Shown here one piece after another: positions 52,090 to 64,000 of a stretch of DNA of 64,000 nucleotides (within the stretch, counting starts at the first letter, position 1; every line of letters starts with the position of its first letter). The notes below the pieces were generated by a model. That model made no database searches, had not been told where the DNA came from, and worked only from the letters and a program-made list of their open reading frames with translations. The position numbers were made by a program, and so were the translations under genes. Source of the DNA: Ridgeia piscesae (lineage: Eukaryota; Annelida; Polychaeta; Sabellida; Siboglinidae); contig JAODUO010000148.1 in NCBI GenBank assembly GCA_025642075.2, positions 477,501-541,500 on the forward strand, in the 5' to 3' direction.

Positions 52090-52492
52090 AAACTTTCCGA
52101 TTGGCGTTTCTGCGCATGCACAATAAATGAAAAATAATCAATGTCCAGCGGTATAAATGCCACGAGCTGTTCGTTAACTCTTCTGTGACGATTATTGTGA
52201 AGAGTTTCTTAAAATATTACGTAAGTTTAAAAACTTTAATAATATTTTTATATATCACTGTCACGGATTATGGCGCACTAGTGGCACGTAATTTACGCTT
52301 GCTATCAAAATATGCCTCAAAACTTGTCTGTCTCGTGTTAATTTGCGACAAATAACTTTGCTGAGAGGTTATATACATCCTAACGAACAACCCGTAATAT
52401 TTATACCATAAATGCTTGTCTTTTCGCTGCACATTGATGATTTTACATATATCGCGCATGCGCAGAAACGTCAATCGGAACGTTTCTAACGC
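52090..52492. repeat. Foldback element, ~80-bp imperfect inverted ends
   Basis: CGATTGGCGTTTCTGCGCATGC at its left end pairs with a near-complementary GCATGCGCAGAAACGTCAATCG at its right end (52456-52478), and pairing continues inward through ATCAATGT.CAGCG and TATAAAT blocks with more mismatches. MITE-like; no protein. Confidence 0.75.
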
Positions 52493-53890
<1,398 letters not shown>

Positions 53891-53960
53891 TGCGTGTGTG
53901 GTGGGTGTAGGTAGGTGTGAGTGCATGCGTGCGTGCGTGCGTGCGTTTTGTGGTTACCTG

Positions 53961-53962
<2 letters not shown>

Positions 53963-54014
<52 letters not shown>
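53963..54014. repeat. (AT)n microsatellite
   Basis: TA dinucleotide run of about 50 bases. Confidence 0.95.
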
Positions 54015-54281
54015 GTGATGTTTGTATATGCGCGTGCGTGTGTGTGCGCGCGTGTGAATGCGTGCGTGCAATGGGTGCTCGCGTTGTATGGAAGGGGTGA
54101 ACTGCACCTTTTGAACGCCCCCTCAGTCCACCGTGGCCAGTATCTGTTGTTAACGAACTGCGCCTGATATGTCTAAACTTGTTTACACGCGGCTTGGTAG
54201 GCTAGTGAACGTTAATAAATTGTTGAAGTGGACCTCTGTCTAAACGTGTTCTGCCAGAATTGAAGCCACTGCTATATTCTC

Positions 54282-54353
54282 ACATAGAACCACTGTTCTA
54301 CATAGAACCACTGTTCTACATAGAACCACTGTTCTACATAGAACCACTGGTCT
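54282..54353. repeat. 18-bp minisatellite, 4 units
   Basis: ACATAGAACCACTGTTCT four times in tandem, last unit with T to G. The flanks 54060-54960 hold no gene I can support. Confidence 0.95.
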
Positions 54354-55047
54354 CCCACTGTGCTGTTCTAACTTTGTCTGGGTCTGTATTCAGCGTGCCA
54401 CTGTCTCGTTATTTTTATCGGCCTGCAATCCATCGAAACAGCGAAATCACCGTGGACGTGGAGCGTTGCACCTTGCCGTTGGTACGTATTCGTTCTGCGA
54501 TCTCTATCATTGTTATGTATACCTGCGCTTTCTATAGAAATTCTATACAGGGCGCAGGTATTCAATGGTAGAGTTCGCAGAGCCAGAAAAAGGGTAGCGT
54601 ATTATCACTAGCTCCACGTGGCGTCTCAATTTTGGCGGGTGTTTTTAATCTAACAACACACGTCGGTTTTTTGCTTCTCGCTACAGACACAATTCGCCAG
54701 CAAAATGGAACCTAAGTCTAGGAGGCCTGTGGGTACCACTGCATATTAGTTCGTTGTTGCAAATGTATTATTCGATGTTAATGAAATTATCTACATACCT
54801 GTCAATATTTGAAAATTGCCGTGGGGGATATTGCACGCGACCTGTTACGCCAACCACGAAAGGGTCAACGGGACCTTTGCGGACGCATACTTGGAATAGA
54901 TATGACATTATGAATGAAACAACAAGAAAACAAATTTCCACGATTTTATTAGCACATCACAACATTTAAACCAAACAACCTGCAAATAAATCCAATTTAC
55001 AGGCCACAATGTAGAAGAAATAAAAAATAACAAGAAACAATGTTCTG

Positions 55048-55635
55048 TCAGTCCAACGTTGAACAAATTATCACATTGTTATTATCACATTGTGAATAAG
55101 AGGTGTTATCCTCTGGATCACATTCACAGGCTATAGAATTGGGACAAATACTGAAAATGTTTTCGAATATACATATTTTCGAATCTGGGAACATTTGCTT
55201 GCATAGGCGTATAAAATGGTCTGCCACAGCAAACGCCAAGTTGTGCTCCGCAACGAAATTTGTGAACAGAGTTTCGCTTCGAATTACATCTTCTGTATCT
55301 GCATTCGCTGTAAAATAGTTCGTCACAGGAGCTGTGGTGTTCTGCGATTTCTGCAGCCGGGTGTGTTTCTCTGTGATTGAATGTTTCTTCAAATCATTCT
55401 TGCCTCCGTGATCCACTTTGATGTATATCACACACTTTGCAAAAGGCATGCTCGATACCTTGTCGACTTTTACATACCCACGGGTACTCGACCGTCCATT
55501 TATCTTGATACTTCCTTCTTCCTTTCTGCCATGATCAATTATTGCTTCTGCTGTTTTACGTGACCTGCTTCTTGCGTTGCGTACCTCAAAATGGCGCAGG
55601 TCAAGGTTTACCTTGCGAGGTACCCGGATAGACAT
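55048..55635 (-). pseudogene. N-terminal fragment of a hAT-type zinc-finger transposase-like protein
   Basis: An open frame of 195 codons from an ATG at 55633-55635. Its middle (HGGKNDLKKHSITEKH, then VTNYFTA, SETLFTNFVAEHNLAFAVADH and MFPDSKI) matches the start of hAT-related proteins that begin with a BED-like finger and go on to a dimerisation/catalytic domain. Here only one Cys of the usual C-x2-C pair is seen (KCVIY), and the frame ends about 35 residues after MFPDSKI, so the catalytic part is missing. It may be a decayed transposase or one exon of a spliced domesticated gene; I favour a relic. Confidence 0.6.
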
Positions 55636-56739
55636 AGGACAAATCGCGCGCTGTGTAGATACTCAACGCGCGCAAGGCCTTCCTAACAGCACCATATATC
55701 GGCAAGAATAAGCATTTTCATGTTTTGATGTTCGAAGTTGCGGCAAATCTACGGGTCTGGATTTTGAGGGGGAGATTTTGTTTATTAAATCGGGAGAAAC
55801 TGCTTAAATAGCAAACCCGAACGGTAGATCGGTAGACATGTCTAAAATCGTAAGTTTGTGCTTTAGCACACGTGGACACTCTGGTAGCCGGTAATGTGCG
55901 TTTGTAGGAAGGGATGTGGTGAACCGAACAGGCAAGAAGGGAAGAGTGAATTATGATCGGGCCGAAGGTATATGTATAATGTGGCTGCAGTTCGTAGAAA
56001 GCGCAACAACGACTGGGTAAATGGAAACAGCTATTGAATTCGCAGACCCGGTCCGAGGGCACGTGATATTGTGATGTGGAGGAGTAAACACGAACAGTAG
56101 ATCTTTTGTAAATACATACGACAGCGTCAAGTGATGCTGTGTTGTGCTGTCAGCTCATTTGAAGTAATCGACAGTGTAAACGGGGCTCGACATGGATTGT
56201 GTTGCGGAGAAGCGTAATTTCTAGCTCTGGTAATGCGTCGTCACATTCGTAGCAAATTACACAGGTATTTTGACATTTTCATTTTTCAGTGGACACTTTG
56301 AGCGGGTGACCATTCTACAGGGCGTCGTTGTGGAGGTAAATTCGATTTATTGACAATAGTATAATTTACTGATCGTGGGATCAAATTAAAGTTCAACCTA
56401 CTGTAAGGGTGAAAAGGGTTGTCCATAAAATATAGCCCGCCGCGAATGTCATGCTTATCTGTCACTGGCTTTACAGTGTAATCACCATGAAATCAATGTC
56501 AAATGTGGCACGACGTGACAATTAACTGAATGATTGCTGTTGATCAAGTCGATTGTAAAATCACAGTTACACTCCTTTCTACGAGTAATCATTTACTGTC
56601 GGATCACGTGTACGTGAATCGGGGTAGTACGATCTGGTGACATCCGCCTATTTTACCTTGACACAAATTGAGGATGTTTTAGAACCAAAGACGTATCCTG
56701 ACATCTGTGCAGGTGTTGGCCGAAGTGGACCTCTGAGAA
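55636..56739. other. Sequence upstream of SAMHD1
   Basis: Probably holds the SAMHD1 promoter and 5' UTR, but I cannot point to a TATA box or start site. No other gene recognised. Confidence 0.4.
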
Positions 56740-59700
56740 ATGTCTACTGAAAGCAAGGTGACGTATGTTCTTACACACATTATTTGACCAACAACGGGAC
56801 GGTTAAACAGAGCGTCTTACTATTGTCAAGAATCAGGTATAATCGTTTTGCCACAGGTGATCTCCTGTTTTGAGAGCTTCTGAGTGATGTCATAGTTGGT
56901 TTGGACTGTTTATAACATGTTTTACATGACTAAAGTACAGTACGTACGTAACGTCTGCCGTAACATTTTTGTCACCTTCTCAGAATTCGTTCAATTGTTA
57001 TCCTTCTTAGAAATTATTGGTTAAAAGGTCGTAACGTTCTTAGAAGTTGATGAAACGAATTTCCAAGAAACTGGTGTCGAGGGATGTTATACTTCTTTGT
57101 GTACCAGTAAGTTTGGACTGTTATGAAACAATTTTACGTGCTTGGAGTAACCTACGTTGTGTAACTTATGTCGTACATATTTTGTCACCTTATCAGAAGG
57201 TCATAAATTATGTTACGACAGGTAAATGATTATGTATCGTACGGTGTCAAAGTGTTCACATACTTGTGCAATGATGCGTTACGACTCTACAACCCAGTGA
57301 TCCGACCAGCCATTATCTAGTGCAGTCAACCGCGTCTTTGGGCGTGAATGCTCGGGAGTTCATGTTCGGCGAAACACTCATTTTAATTTTTTTAAATGAT
57401 TTAACCAATACAAATATAGCAAGCAGTAGTAGTTGAGAGCCAACGCAGATGTGGTTATCTGACGAAAGATTAACTTATTCTGGCGTACCTGGTATCAAAC
57501 ATGATAACCTGAAAAATAATGTGGGCCCAGCGCTCTATTCGATGGGAAGTGGGACTTAACAATAAAAACATTCCGAAGGAATGGTAGTATATTGGCCTAC
57601 AGCAGTTTCCGCAAACCCTGGCTCGTGGGCCATATTTGGCCTGCGGACGATTTTCAACTGGCCCGCAACGACCGCGCTAAGCCTAAGAAACGCAAATGGT
57701 CAAGTTATATAATAAAACAATGTTCTTTGGTTGATCCGTTAATCCATTAATCTAAAATAATTTAGAACTGTACACATGTATAAGATACATCGAATGGAGT
57801 ACGAGAAATCGGACACTACATAATGTTGTGAAGATGGTTTTGCTGAACGGTGAATATTTGTATTAAATGTGCAAGTATTTCAGATCAACTAAAAAAGTAT
57901 TGTCTAAGCGTTTTCCATAACATGAAATAAATAACTGGTAGGAAGTTACGATATGGATCTACTTGTCTTTGCAAAACAATTAGATATTTATGAAAACGAT
58001 CTACCTATATTAAAGTTCGAACGGTCCAATAAATAAATAACCTCTATATATATATATATATGTAAAATTACAAGTGTACGACGTTACCGTCCACGACGGC
58101 GCCATTAACCGGTATCTCGCTATTGGCGCCCCCACCCCCAGGTGTTCAACGACTGCGTGCACGGACACGTCGAGCTCGATCCGCTGTGTGTCGCCATCAT
58201 CGACACGCCCCAGTTCCAGCGCCTGCGACACATCAAGCAACTGGGCGGTTCCTACTACGTCTTTCCCGGGGCGTCCCACAACCGCTTCGAGCACAGCATC
58301 GGGTACGTATTCTATGGGGAGAGTCGATTTATCTTACCCCAAGATCTTACCTCAAGACCGGTCAGTAGTTGCCCAAAACCTAGCATTGAGACCGTCTCAA
58401 GATAAATTTTCTGTTGTTGCAGTTCTCTATCGATGTATTTTTTCCATATGTTTTTTATCCGTTTGTAACCACTTTATATCTAAGCAATCAGTGAAAGGTA
58501 ACAAAGGCATATTTTGGGTCTATGCATATAAAAGAGTTAATAAAAGATAACCATTCGCAACCACTCTCAAGTCAAGCATGGCAGCAGTTTACCAGAATAA
58601 CCTAGTTGCATTCATGATTTAAATTTAACGGACAGCCTGACGTCACTAATTCCTTCAATTCTAAGTTCGTCAATATCACAGTTTCTGTTCGCTTGTAGTT
58701 GATCATTGACAAGATTAAATTTATTATTTCGCTATTAAATCTATCTGTTTCTCCAATACGGTACTGGCACAATTATGGGATATGTATGTACAAACCCCAC
58801 CCGTTGCTCATTGTTCTGGTCTGTCTTTCAGTGACCTCACAGAGTCCGAGTGTGTTGATGTTCTGACTGACGAGCGATTACTAATCATGTCATGCACATT
58901 TGTTTCTACAGAGTGTGTTTCTTGGCGGGGCAGCTAATTGAAACGCTGAAGTCGAAGCAGCCCGAACTGAACATCACAGACCGTGAAGTGCTGTGTGTGA
59001 AGATAGCGGGGCTTTGTCACGACTTGGGTAGGTGCTTCAGTCTCTACGGATGTTGGTGTTTCTAGTAAATGCGTGTAGTTTGTAGTTTTAATGATTTATG
59101 TTACCTTGTGTATTTGACTTGTAGATTTACTGACTTGCTAATTGCGGTGACTGTTTGTTTCAGGCCACGGACCATTTTCTCATTTGTTCGATCGGTTCTT
59201 GCATCAAGCCGCGCCACACCTTAGGAGTCACGTAAGTATACCACACAGCAATACTTGCACAAACGGCTTTCAAAGTAACATGTATCACGTAGCATTTAGA
59301 TTCGCAAACGCGCATTTTATACTTTCAAGACGACCCCTCGATTAACTATGTAGTAGCAAGCCCTTGTCATTGACTTACATTAACTTCATTTCAATCCAAA
59401 GTCGCTTGTACTGTTGTATGAAGTAGATAATAACTTGGAAGTATTATGAATCGACACCGATGAACAAACGAAAGATAGAACAAACGTATTTAACAGATTT
59501 ATGAATGAGGATATATACGTGTTGGGGTTGATTGTCTGGACTGTTGTGTGTGGTCAGCATGAGGAACGGTCCACGCGTTTGTTTGACCATCTGCTGGACG
59601 AACGAGGTGTCACATTGAAGCAATTGAGCAAGAATGAACGAGAATTCATCAAGAGACTCATCCAACCGTCACCCAACCACTGCAGCTCACTGGCACGTAC

Positions 59701-62700
59701 ACTATTAATATTTACAGACTCAACGTTCAGTCACCATTGTAAATGACGGCAGCTGTAACATAAATTTTACACATTCGTAATGGTCACTCAATATCGTATA
59801 TTGACTACAGCTCATTGTCGCGTACACTGTAATATTTGCACACTCGCACCGTTCACTTAGCATTGTAAATGACTGCAGGTCGCTGGCACGTACATTAAAA
59901 TGTATTCGCTCGCAACGTTCACCCAGCCTCGTACATCGTGTGACCACAGCTCGCTGGCACGCAAGCTGTAACAACTTTGTGCACTCCCAACACATACAAT
60001 GTATGCTCAATATGTTCACGTGTCTACTTGCATGTCTGCATGCACAACATTATCAACAGTGCGGAATCATTGCGTTTGCAGAAAAACATCGACAGACCGG
60101 CAGAAGAAATCGACGGAGGATCCGACGACAGTACGTTTTTCTACGAGGTATGTGGCCGGAAAAAAGCAGTAACACATTCACGTTCGTCTGTCGACATTAG
60201 CTGCATATGAACGGCAGTCGTCTAGCGGTTCAACCTTTGTCAGGATTAAATTGTTATATTTACTACACGCGTTTATCGTGCGCCTGGCAGGTTTAAGTTG
60301 CCATACACAATAATTACACGTGAACGTCATACGTCTGTCCGGTTTACGTTATCATACGTAACAATTACATCTTAACGTCATACGTCTGTTAGCTTTATGC
60401 TGTCATACATATTAATTACGTGTGAACATCACATGTATGTCACGGTTTCACACAAGTTGTCATTCTTGTTATACGTGGACACGTGTCATGTTTAAGTTGT
60501 CATATCCATTACACGTTAACTGCATGTCTGTTAGGTTTGCGTTGTCACACTTCCTACGCCCTCGCCATGTATGCCAGTATGGTATCATCATAAATTATAG
60601 GCAAGCCACACAAGTTTCGTCATACACAATCATCATGTCAACCCACTGGTGGTAACAGTTGGTAGAAAATGCGCCCAGTCCGTTGAAATCCGACCAGGTG
60701 TGAAAACCAAACAGATCGTGCCAAAATTTCAGGAAGTTCCGATTAGAGTATTACATTTTACACTCCGCGGCAGCATTAATTACAATCTGAAAGTTTTTTG
60801 GCACAACATTACAATTGCGACCCACATTTCCGACTAGTAAAGCATAATTGACGAGCTTCATGGTATAAATTACCACATTACAATTATATTAAAAACGACG
60901 ATCAGACAAGATCATTTTAAATAGAATACTTCCTATATGTTAACGTAGTGCCTCCATGAGCTATTGTTATAGGGACATCACGTGACTCTGCATGAAATTA
61001 TAGTGCCATGATGATCACATGAACACTTTCTTTCTTCAGATCGTAGCCAACAAAAAGAATGGCGTCGACGTTGACAAATGGGACTACTTCGCCCGCGACT
61101 GTCACCATCTCGGAATCACCAACAATTTCGACCACACGCGCGTCCTGAAATTTGCGCGAGTCATTGAAGTGGATGGAAGAAAACACATCTGCTTCAGAGA
61201 CAAGGTCGGTCACCCACGCTTTTGACGACGTATCGGCGTTGTAGTTTTACGTAGTTAGTTGATACGTCATTCTTTCCTTGGAACAAACTCATATTTATCA
61301 TCATCTGTAATGGCCTACCTTGATAATAATTATACGTAGAGCTATCAGTGTATAATATTATTGGACAATAATGAATACCAGCTTTGGAAACAATATTGGA
61401 ACTGGTTGTAGACAGCAGACTTGCGTGACAAATTGATAGTTTTGTCCAATGCTAATGTTGAATGACCTGAATTGAATCGGTGGTTTTAGGAAGAGCGGAG
61501 TATTTACAACATGTTCTACACCCGCACAGTGCTACACCAACGCGCCTACCAACACGTTGTCTGCCATGCCGTCGAAATCATGTAAGCGACAATGGCAAAT
61601 GATCACGTCACATTTGGTCAATAGTCGTCAGATTGTTCTTCTCTAAACGCAACTATAATCTATCCTCGCATGACAGGGGTCGCCATACTGATTACGTCAC
61701 TGTCAGCCAACAGTACCACTGGCCTTTGTTGTAAGATTATGAATTTAAGTTCAGCCAGTAAGATCGCCCATTGAATCTGGTTCAAACGAGGTCAGCTGAC
61801 CATAATATAAACATGTTTCAGTCAACCGTGACGCCATGTTGTGGTTGCGAGTGGAATGTTACATAAGGATTCCCACCAGTCGTGTATCCGTCTTCAAATT
61901 GGGGCGGGTATTTGCGATGCTGTTCTAATAGATGACGCAGTCACGGCTGGCGAAATAAATAATTACTTTGATTTAGCTAACTTCAGCATTTCATCTAAGG
62001 CATTAACTATGGCTAGTTTGCTAGGATGCTGTGGCCTGACATTTCGTTGTTTTCTTTTTGAAAGGCTCAATTGAATACAAAGATCATGTCGATGATTAAT
62101 TTGCGATCGCTGTTATCTCGCTATAATATGATCTGACATGACGTAAACACGGTTATTTTATGGCCTCTGCCGATCGTCGAACTTGAAGGTACGAATAAGG
62201 AGTAAGGTGTAACCGATGTAAACTATCACTAGTATTCGGCGTGTGTATCACGCGGTAACGTTGGTGTAATGTAATCTAGCACCGTGAATGCGTAATAACT
62301 ATATTGGGTACATTGTTCATGAGGTGGAATGTCGCGAAACCACACAGCGGCCATGATTCCGCCGGTTCTGTGCGAATCACTGCCCAATACAAACAGCAAG
62401 GTTACATTACTTCGACATTTTATTATGCGCGAAACGTCAGCCCACACGTACCGAATGCTAGAGCTCTAGCTGTTATGTTGCACGCTCTTTTGTCTCAGGT
62501 TGACGGACGCGTTACTGAAGGCCAATGACCATTTGATGATATACGGCAAAGAGGAGTGAGTTCCTTAAACCCTTCTGTTCACCAGAGAGCGACATCGTCT
62601 TGTGTCCAACATCTGTCTAAGTATTCCATGCACTTCTGGAAAGCCGAGTAATATTAATTACGCGTGTATATCATTTTAGCCCAGCGTTGTCACAGCAGCG

Positions 62701-63437
62701 AATGATAAGGCTACCAACAATACAAACATTGTCATTCGTAAGTTGTTCGTAATGAGCAAGCTGATCTACATGTTAATACGCCGACTTCGGACGTATCTGG
62801 CTGAATTTCCTCGGTGGGGCCGAGGTGCAGTCGCCTCTTTCTGTTTTCTTCAGCTCCCTTAAAGCATTTCCCTGTAATCTACCAAGTGTCGGTGTGTTTA
62901 CACACGAACAAATGTAGTGACTAAGAATTATCTGCTCACATGTAGCAAGTATGGTTTTCTACCTGTTGGAATCTGGCAAGAATGACGTTTTGTACACATG
63001 TTTATAACGTTCGCTTTACGAAACGGGTTAGTATGCCGTAGGAAATTGTTGTCAGCATTATAGATATGTAGTTTGAATGTGTACTATACTTATATGAAAC
63101 TAATCGGTTCAACCCGTGTGAGGGCGCCGTCAATTGACAAAATGGCGCTGACTGGAGTGAATCAGCTCTATGATTGTCTAGCTCTGTTCTGACTACGCTT
63201 CTTCACGTGATGTCACTGGTCGTTCATGTGCGCCATAGAAGCCGACCGCTGAAGATGTCTGAGTGCATGGACGACATGGAGGCGTTCAGCCAGCTCACGG
63301 ACCACGTCTACCATCTGATACTGCACGGGAGCCCCAAGAACGGACTACGCGAGGCCGCAGACATACTGCGCAGACTAGAGCGACGTGAACTCTATCGCTG
63401 CATCTCCCACACGAGACCACGAAGCTGCCCAGCAGTA
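56740..63437 (+). CDS. SAMHD1: SAMHD1-type HD-domain dNTP triphosphohydrolase, partial at 3' end
   Basis: SAMHD1 hydrolyses dNTPs to nucleoside and triphosphate, limiting DNA synthesis and retroelement replication. Exons: 56740-56757 (MSTESK, least certain), 58142-58302, 58912-59027, 59164-59231, 59558-59667, 60060-60147, 61040-61204, 61490-61581, 62499-62555, 63239-63437; phases all agree (358 codons). Exon 5's 3' end is a weak donor. Seen: [17 protein letters not shown] (human D137, Q142, R145, activator GTP site), NRFEHS (H167), the HD pair in CHDLGHGPFSH (H206, D207), HEER (H233), [11 protein letters not shown] (D311, K312, Y315, D319), [12 protein letters not shown] (R366, H370, Y374) and MDDMEAF. 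All metal and catalytic residues are kept; the residue at human K377 is Val. If the first exon is right, the N-terminal SAM domain of vertebrate SAMHD1 is absent. The C-terminal lobe lies beyond the window or in unrecognised exons. Confidence 0.88.
57595..57690. repeat. Possible hAT-type MITE end in SAMHD1 intron 1
   Basis: CAGCAGTTTCCGCAAACCC with following GGGCCATATTTGGCCTGCGG resembles the 'CAGtGGTTCnCAAAC..tGG' termini of non-autonomous hAT elements. Only one end is seen. Confidence 0.35.
59683..59990. repeat. Degenerate ~62-bp tandem repeat in SAMHD1 intron
   Basis: About five diverged copies of CAGCTCGCTGGCACGTACA-type sequence followed by TTGCACACTCGCAACGTTCA and CATTGTAAATGAC. The first copy (59683 on) starts immediately 3' of the exon ending at 59667. 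Confidence 0.75.
60270..60560. repeat. Degenerate ~60-bp tandem repeat in SAMHD1 intron
   Basis: About five diverged units sharing CTGT.AGGTTTA.GTTGTCATA and ATTACACGTGAACGTCATAC. Confidence 0.75.
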
Positions 63438-63512
63438 GTAAGAACAAGCTCATGTTCATTTTAGTGGCTCTTTTACAGTTGCTTTCATATATCTATTCAT
63501 AGAGGATATAAC

Positions 63513-63595
63513 AGATGCGCGGTTTTTTTCCAGTGGTTAGCGCGTCCGCCTGACACGCCGCCGGCCCGGGTTCAGTACTCGGACGCGGCAGGCAT
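63513..63595 (+). mobile_element. Probable tRNA-derived SINE head
   Basis: GTGGTTAGCGCGTCCGCCTGACACGC followed by CCCGGGTTCAGTACTCGG fits a tRNA-like A region and a degenerate box B (GGTTCAGTACTC against GGTTCGAATCC). The body probably runs on to about 63740. It lies downstream of the last SAMHD1 exon seen. Confidence 0.55.
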
Positions 63596-64000
63596 GTCGT
63601 ATTTAGTGTAGAAACGTGGCTGTCAATATTGAATCGTGAATCGGAGAATCTCGTTGATGTCGGTCCTGTCTCAATTTGGGATGTGAAACAACCACTGAGA
63701 ATGACAAACACCCTGGCAGTGACCAGCCTCATTGCCAGTATAGAAAGGTCGGCTTGGCGTAAATGTTATGAAAAAGGCTGATGAGACTTTATACGATCAT
63801 AACATTTTAACCAGAGTATATACATATACTAGTCAGTTCATACAACCATGCCGGGTGCTGGAAATTCACAAAGTCCACAGCCTTCCCTCTAAATGTCTCG
63901 ACAACTGCCGAGGTTGAGAGTGATAAGGAATACTAAATAATAATACGACAGTGTTGTGTCTTGCGCGTATTGGCGTACACCAGGAGAAGTTGAACGAACT

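Noticed and set aside
54700..54750. Start of a new gene at ATGGAACCTAAG near 54704
   Set aside because: Ends in a stop after about 14 codons and no downstream exon with a matching phase was recognised.

Overview
This is eukaryotic, metazoan DNA. The genes are split by short introns with GT..AG ends, the gene families are animal ones (SAMHD1, asteroid/ASTE1, a Schlafen-type AlbA_2 protein), and the rest is a dense mixture of BEL/Pao and non-LTR retroelement remnants, tRNA-derived SINEs, foldback elements, minisatellites and very long (AC)n and (AT)n tracts. The combination suggests a marine invertebrate; I cannot name the phylum from the sequence. All gene models are read by eye from open frames, splice signals and phase.

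Layout. 1-11.5 kb: a 30-bp satellite running off the left edge, decayed reverse-transcriptase fragments, several simple and tandem repeats, a 200-bp near-perfect palindrome and a 668-bp (AC)n tract; no gene recognised. 12.0-16.2 kb (minus): a decayed, still recognisably spliced gene for a protein with Cys/His zinc-binding segments and a tyrosine-recombinase-type C-terminal domain, probably mobile-element derived. 16.3-18.1 kb: (AT)n/(GT)n and anonymous sequence. 18.1-27.1 kb: a very recent tandem duplication of a ~4.4-kb unit (period ~4.67 kb), each unit carrying an intronless, GC-rich asteroid-type XPG/FEN nuclease gene on the minus strand. The right copy is open over 814 codons; the left copy is broken by a 4-base insertion. 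27.6-31 kb: diverged repeats and foldback elements. 31.4-37.2 kb: a frame-disrupted BEL/Pao retrotransposon, followed by a 1.1-kb palindrome whose arms look like LTRs.

38.4-41 kb: a 36-bp minisatellite and a tRNA-derived SINE. 41.0-50.5 kb (minus): an eight-exon gene whose splice phases all agree, giving a 343-residue Schlafen-like AlbA_2 protein; its first intron holds an antisense, decayed CR1/L2-type non-LTR retrotransposon with a 2A-like motif. 50.5-56.7 kb: anonymous sequence, a foldback, a long (GT)n tract and a hAT-type zinc-finger fragment. 56.7 kb to the right edge (plus): SAMHD1, ten coding exons with agreeing phase, continuing past the window.

Three nucleic-acid or nucleotide-acting genes (asteroid nuclease, AlbA_2 protein, SAMHD1) lie within 45 kb amid retroelements. 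That they act together is speculation; each is annotated on its own evidence.
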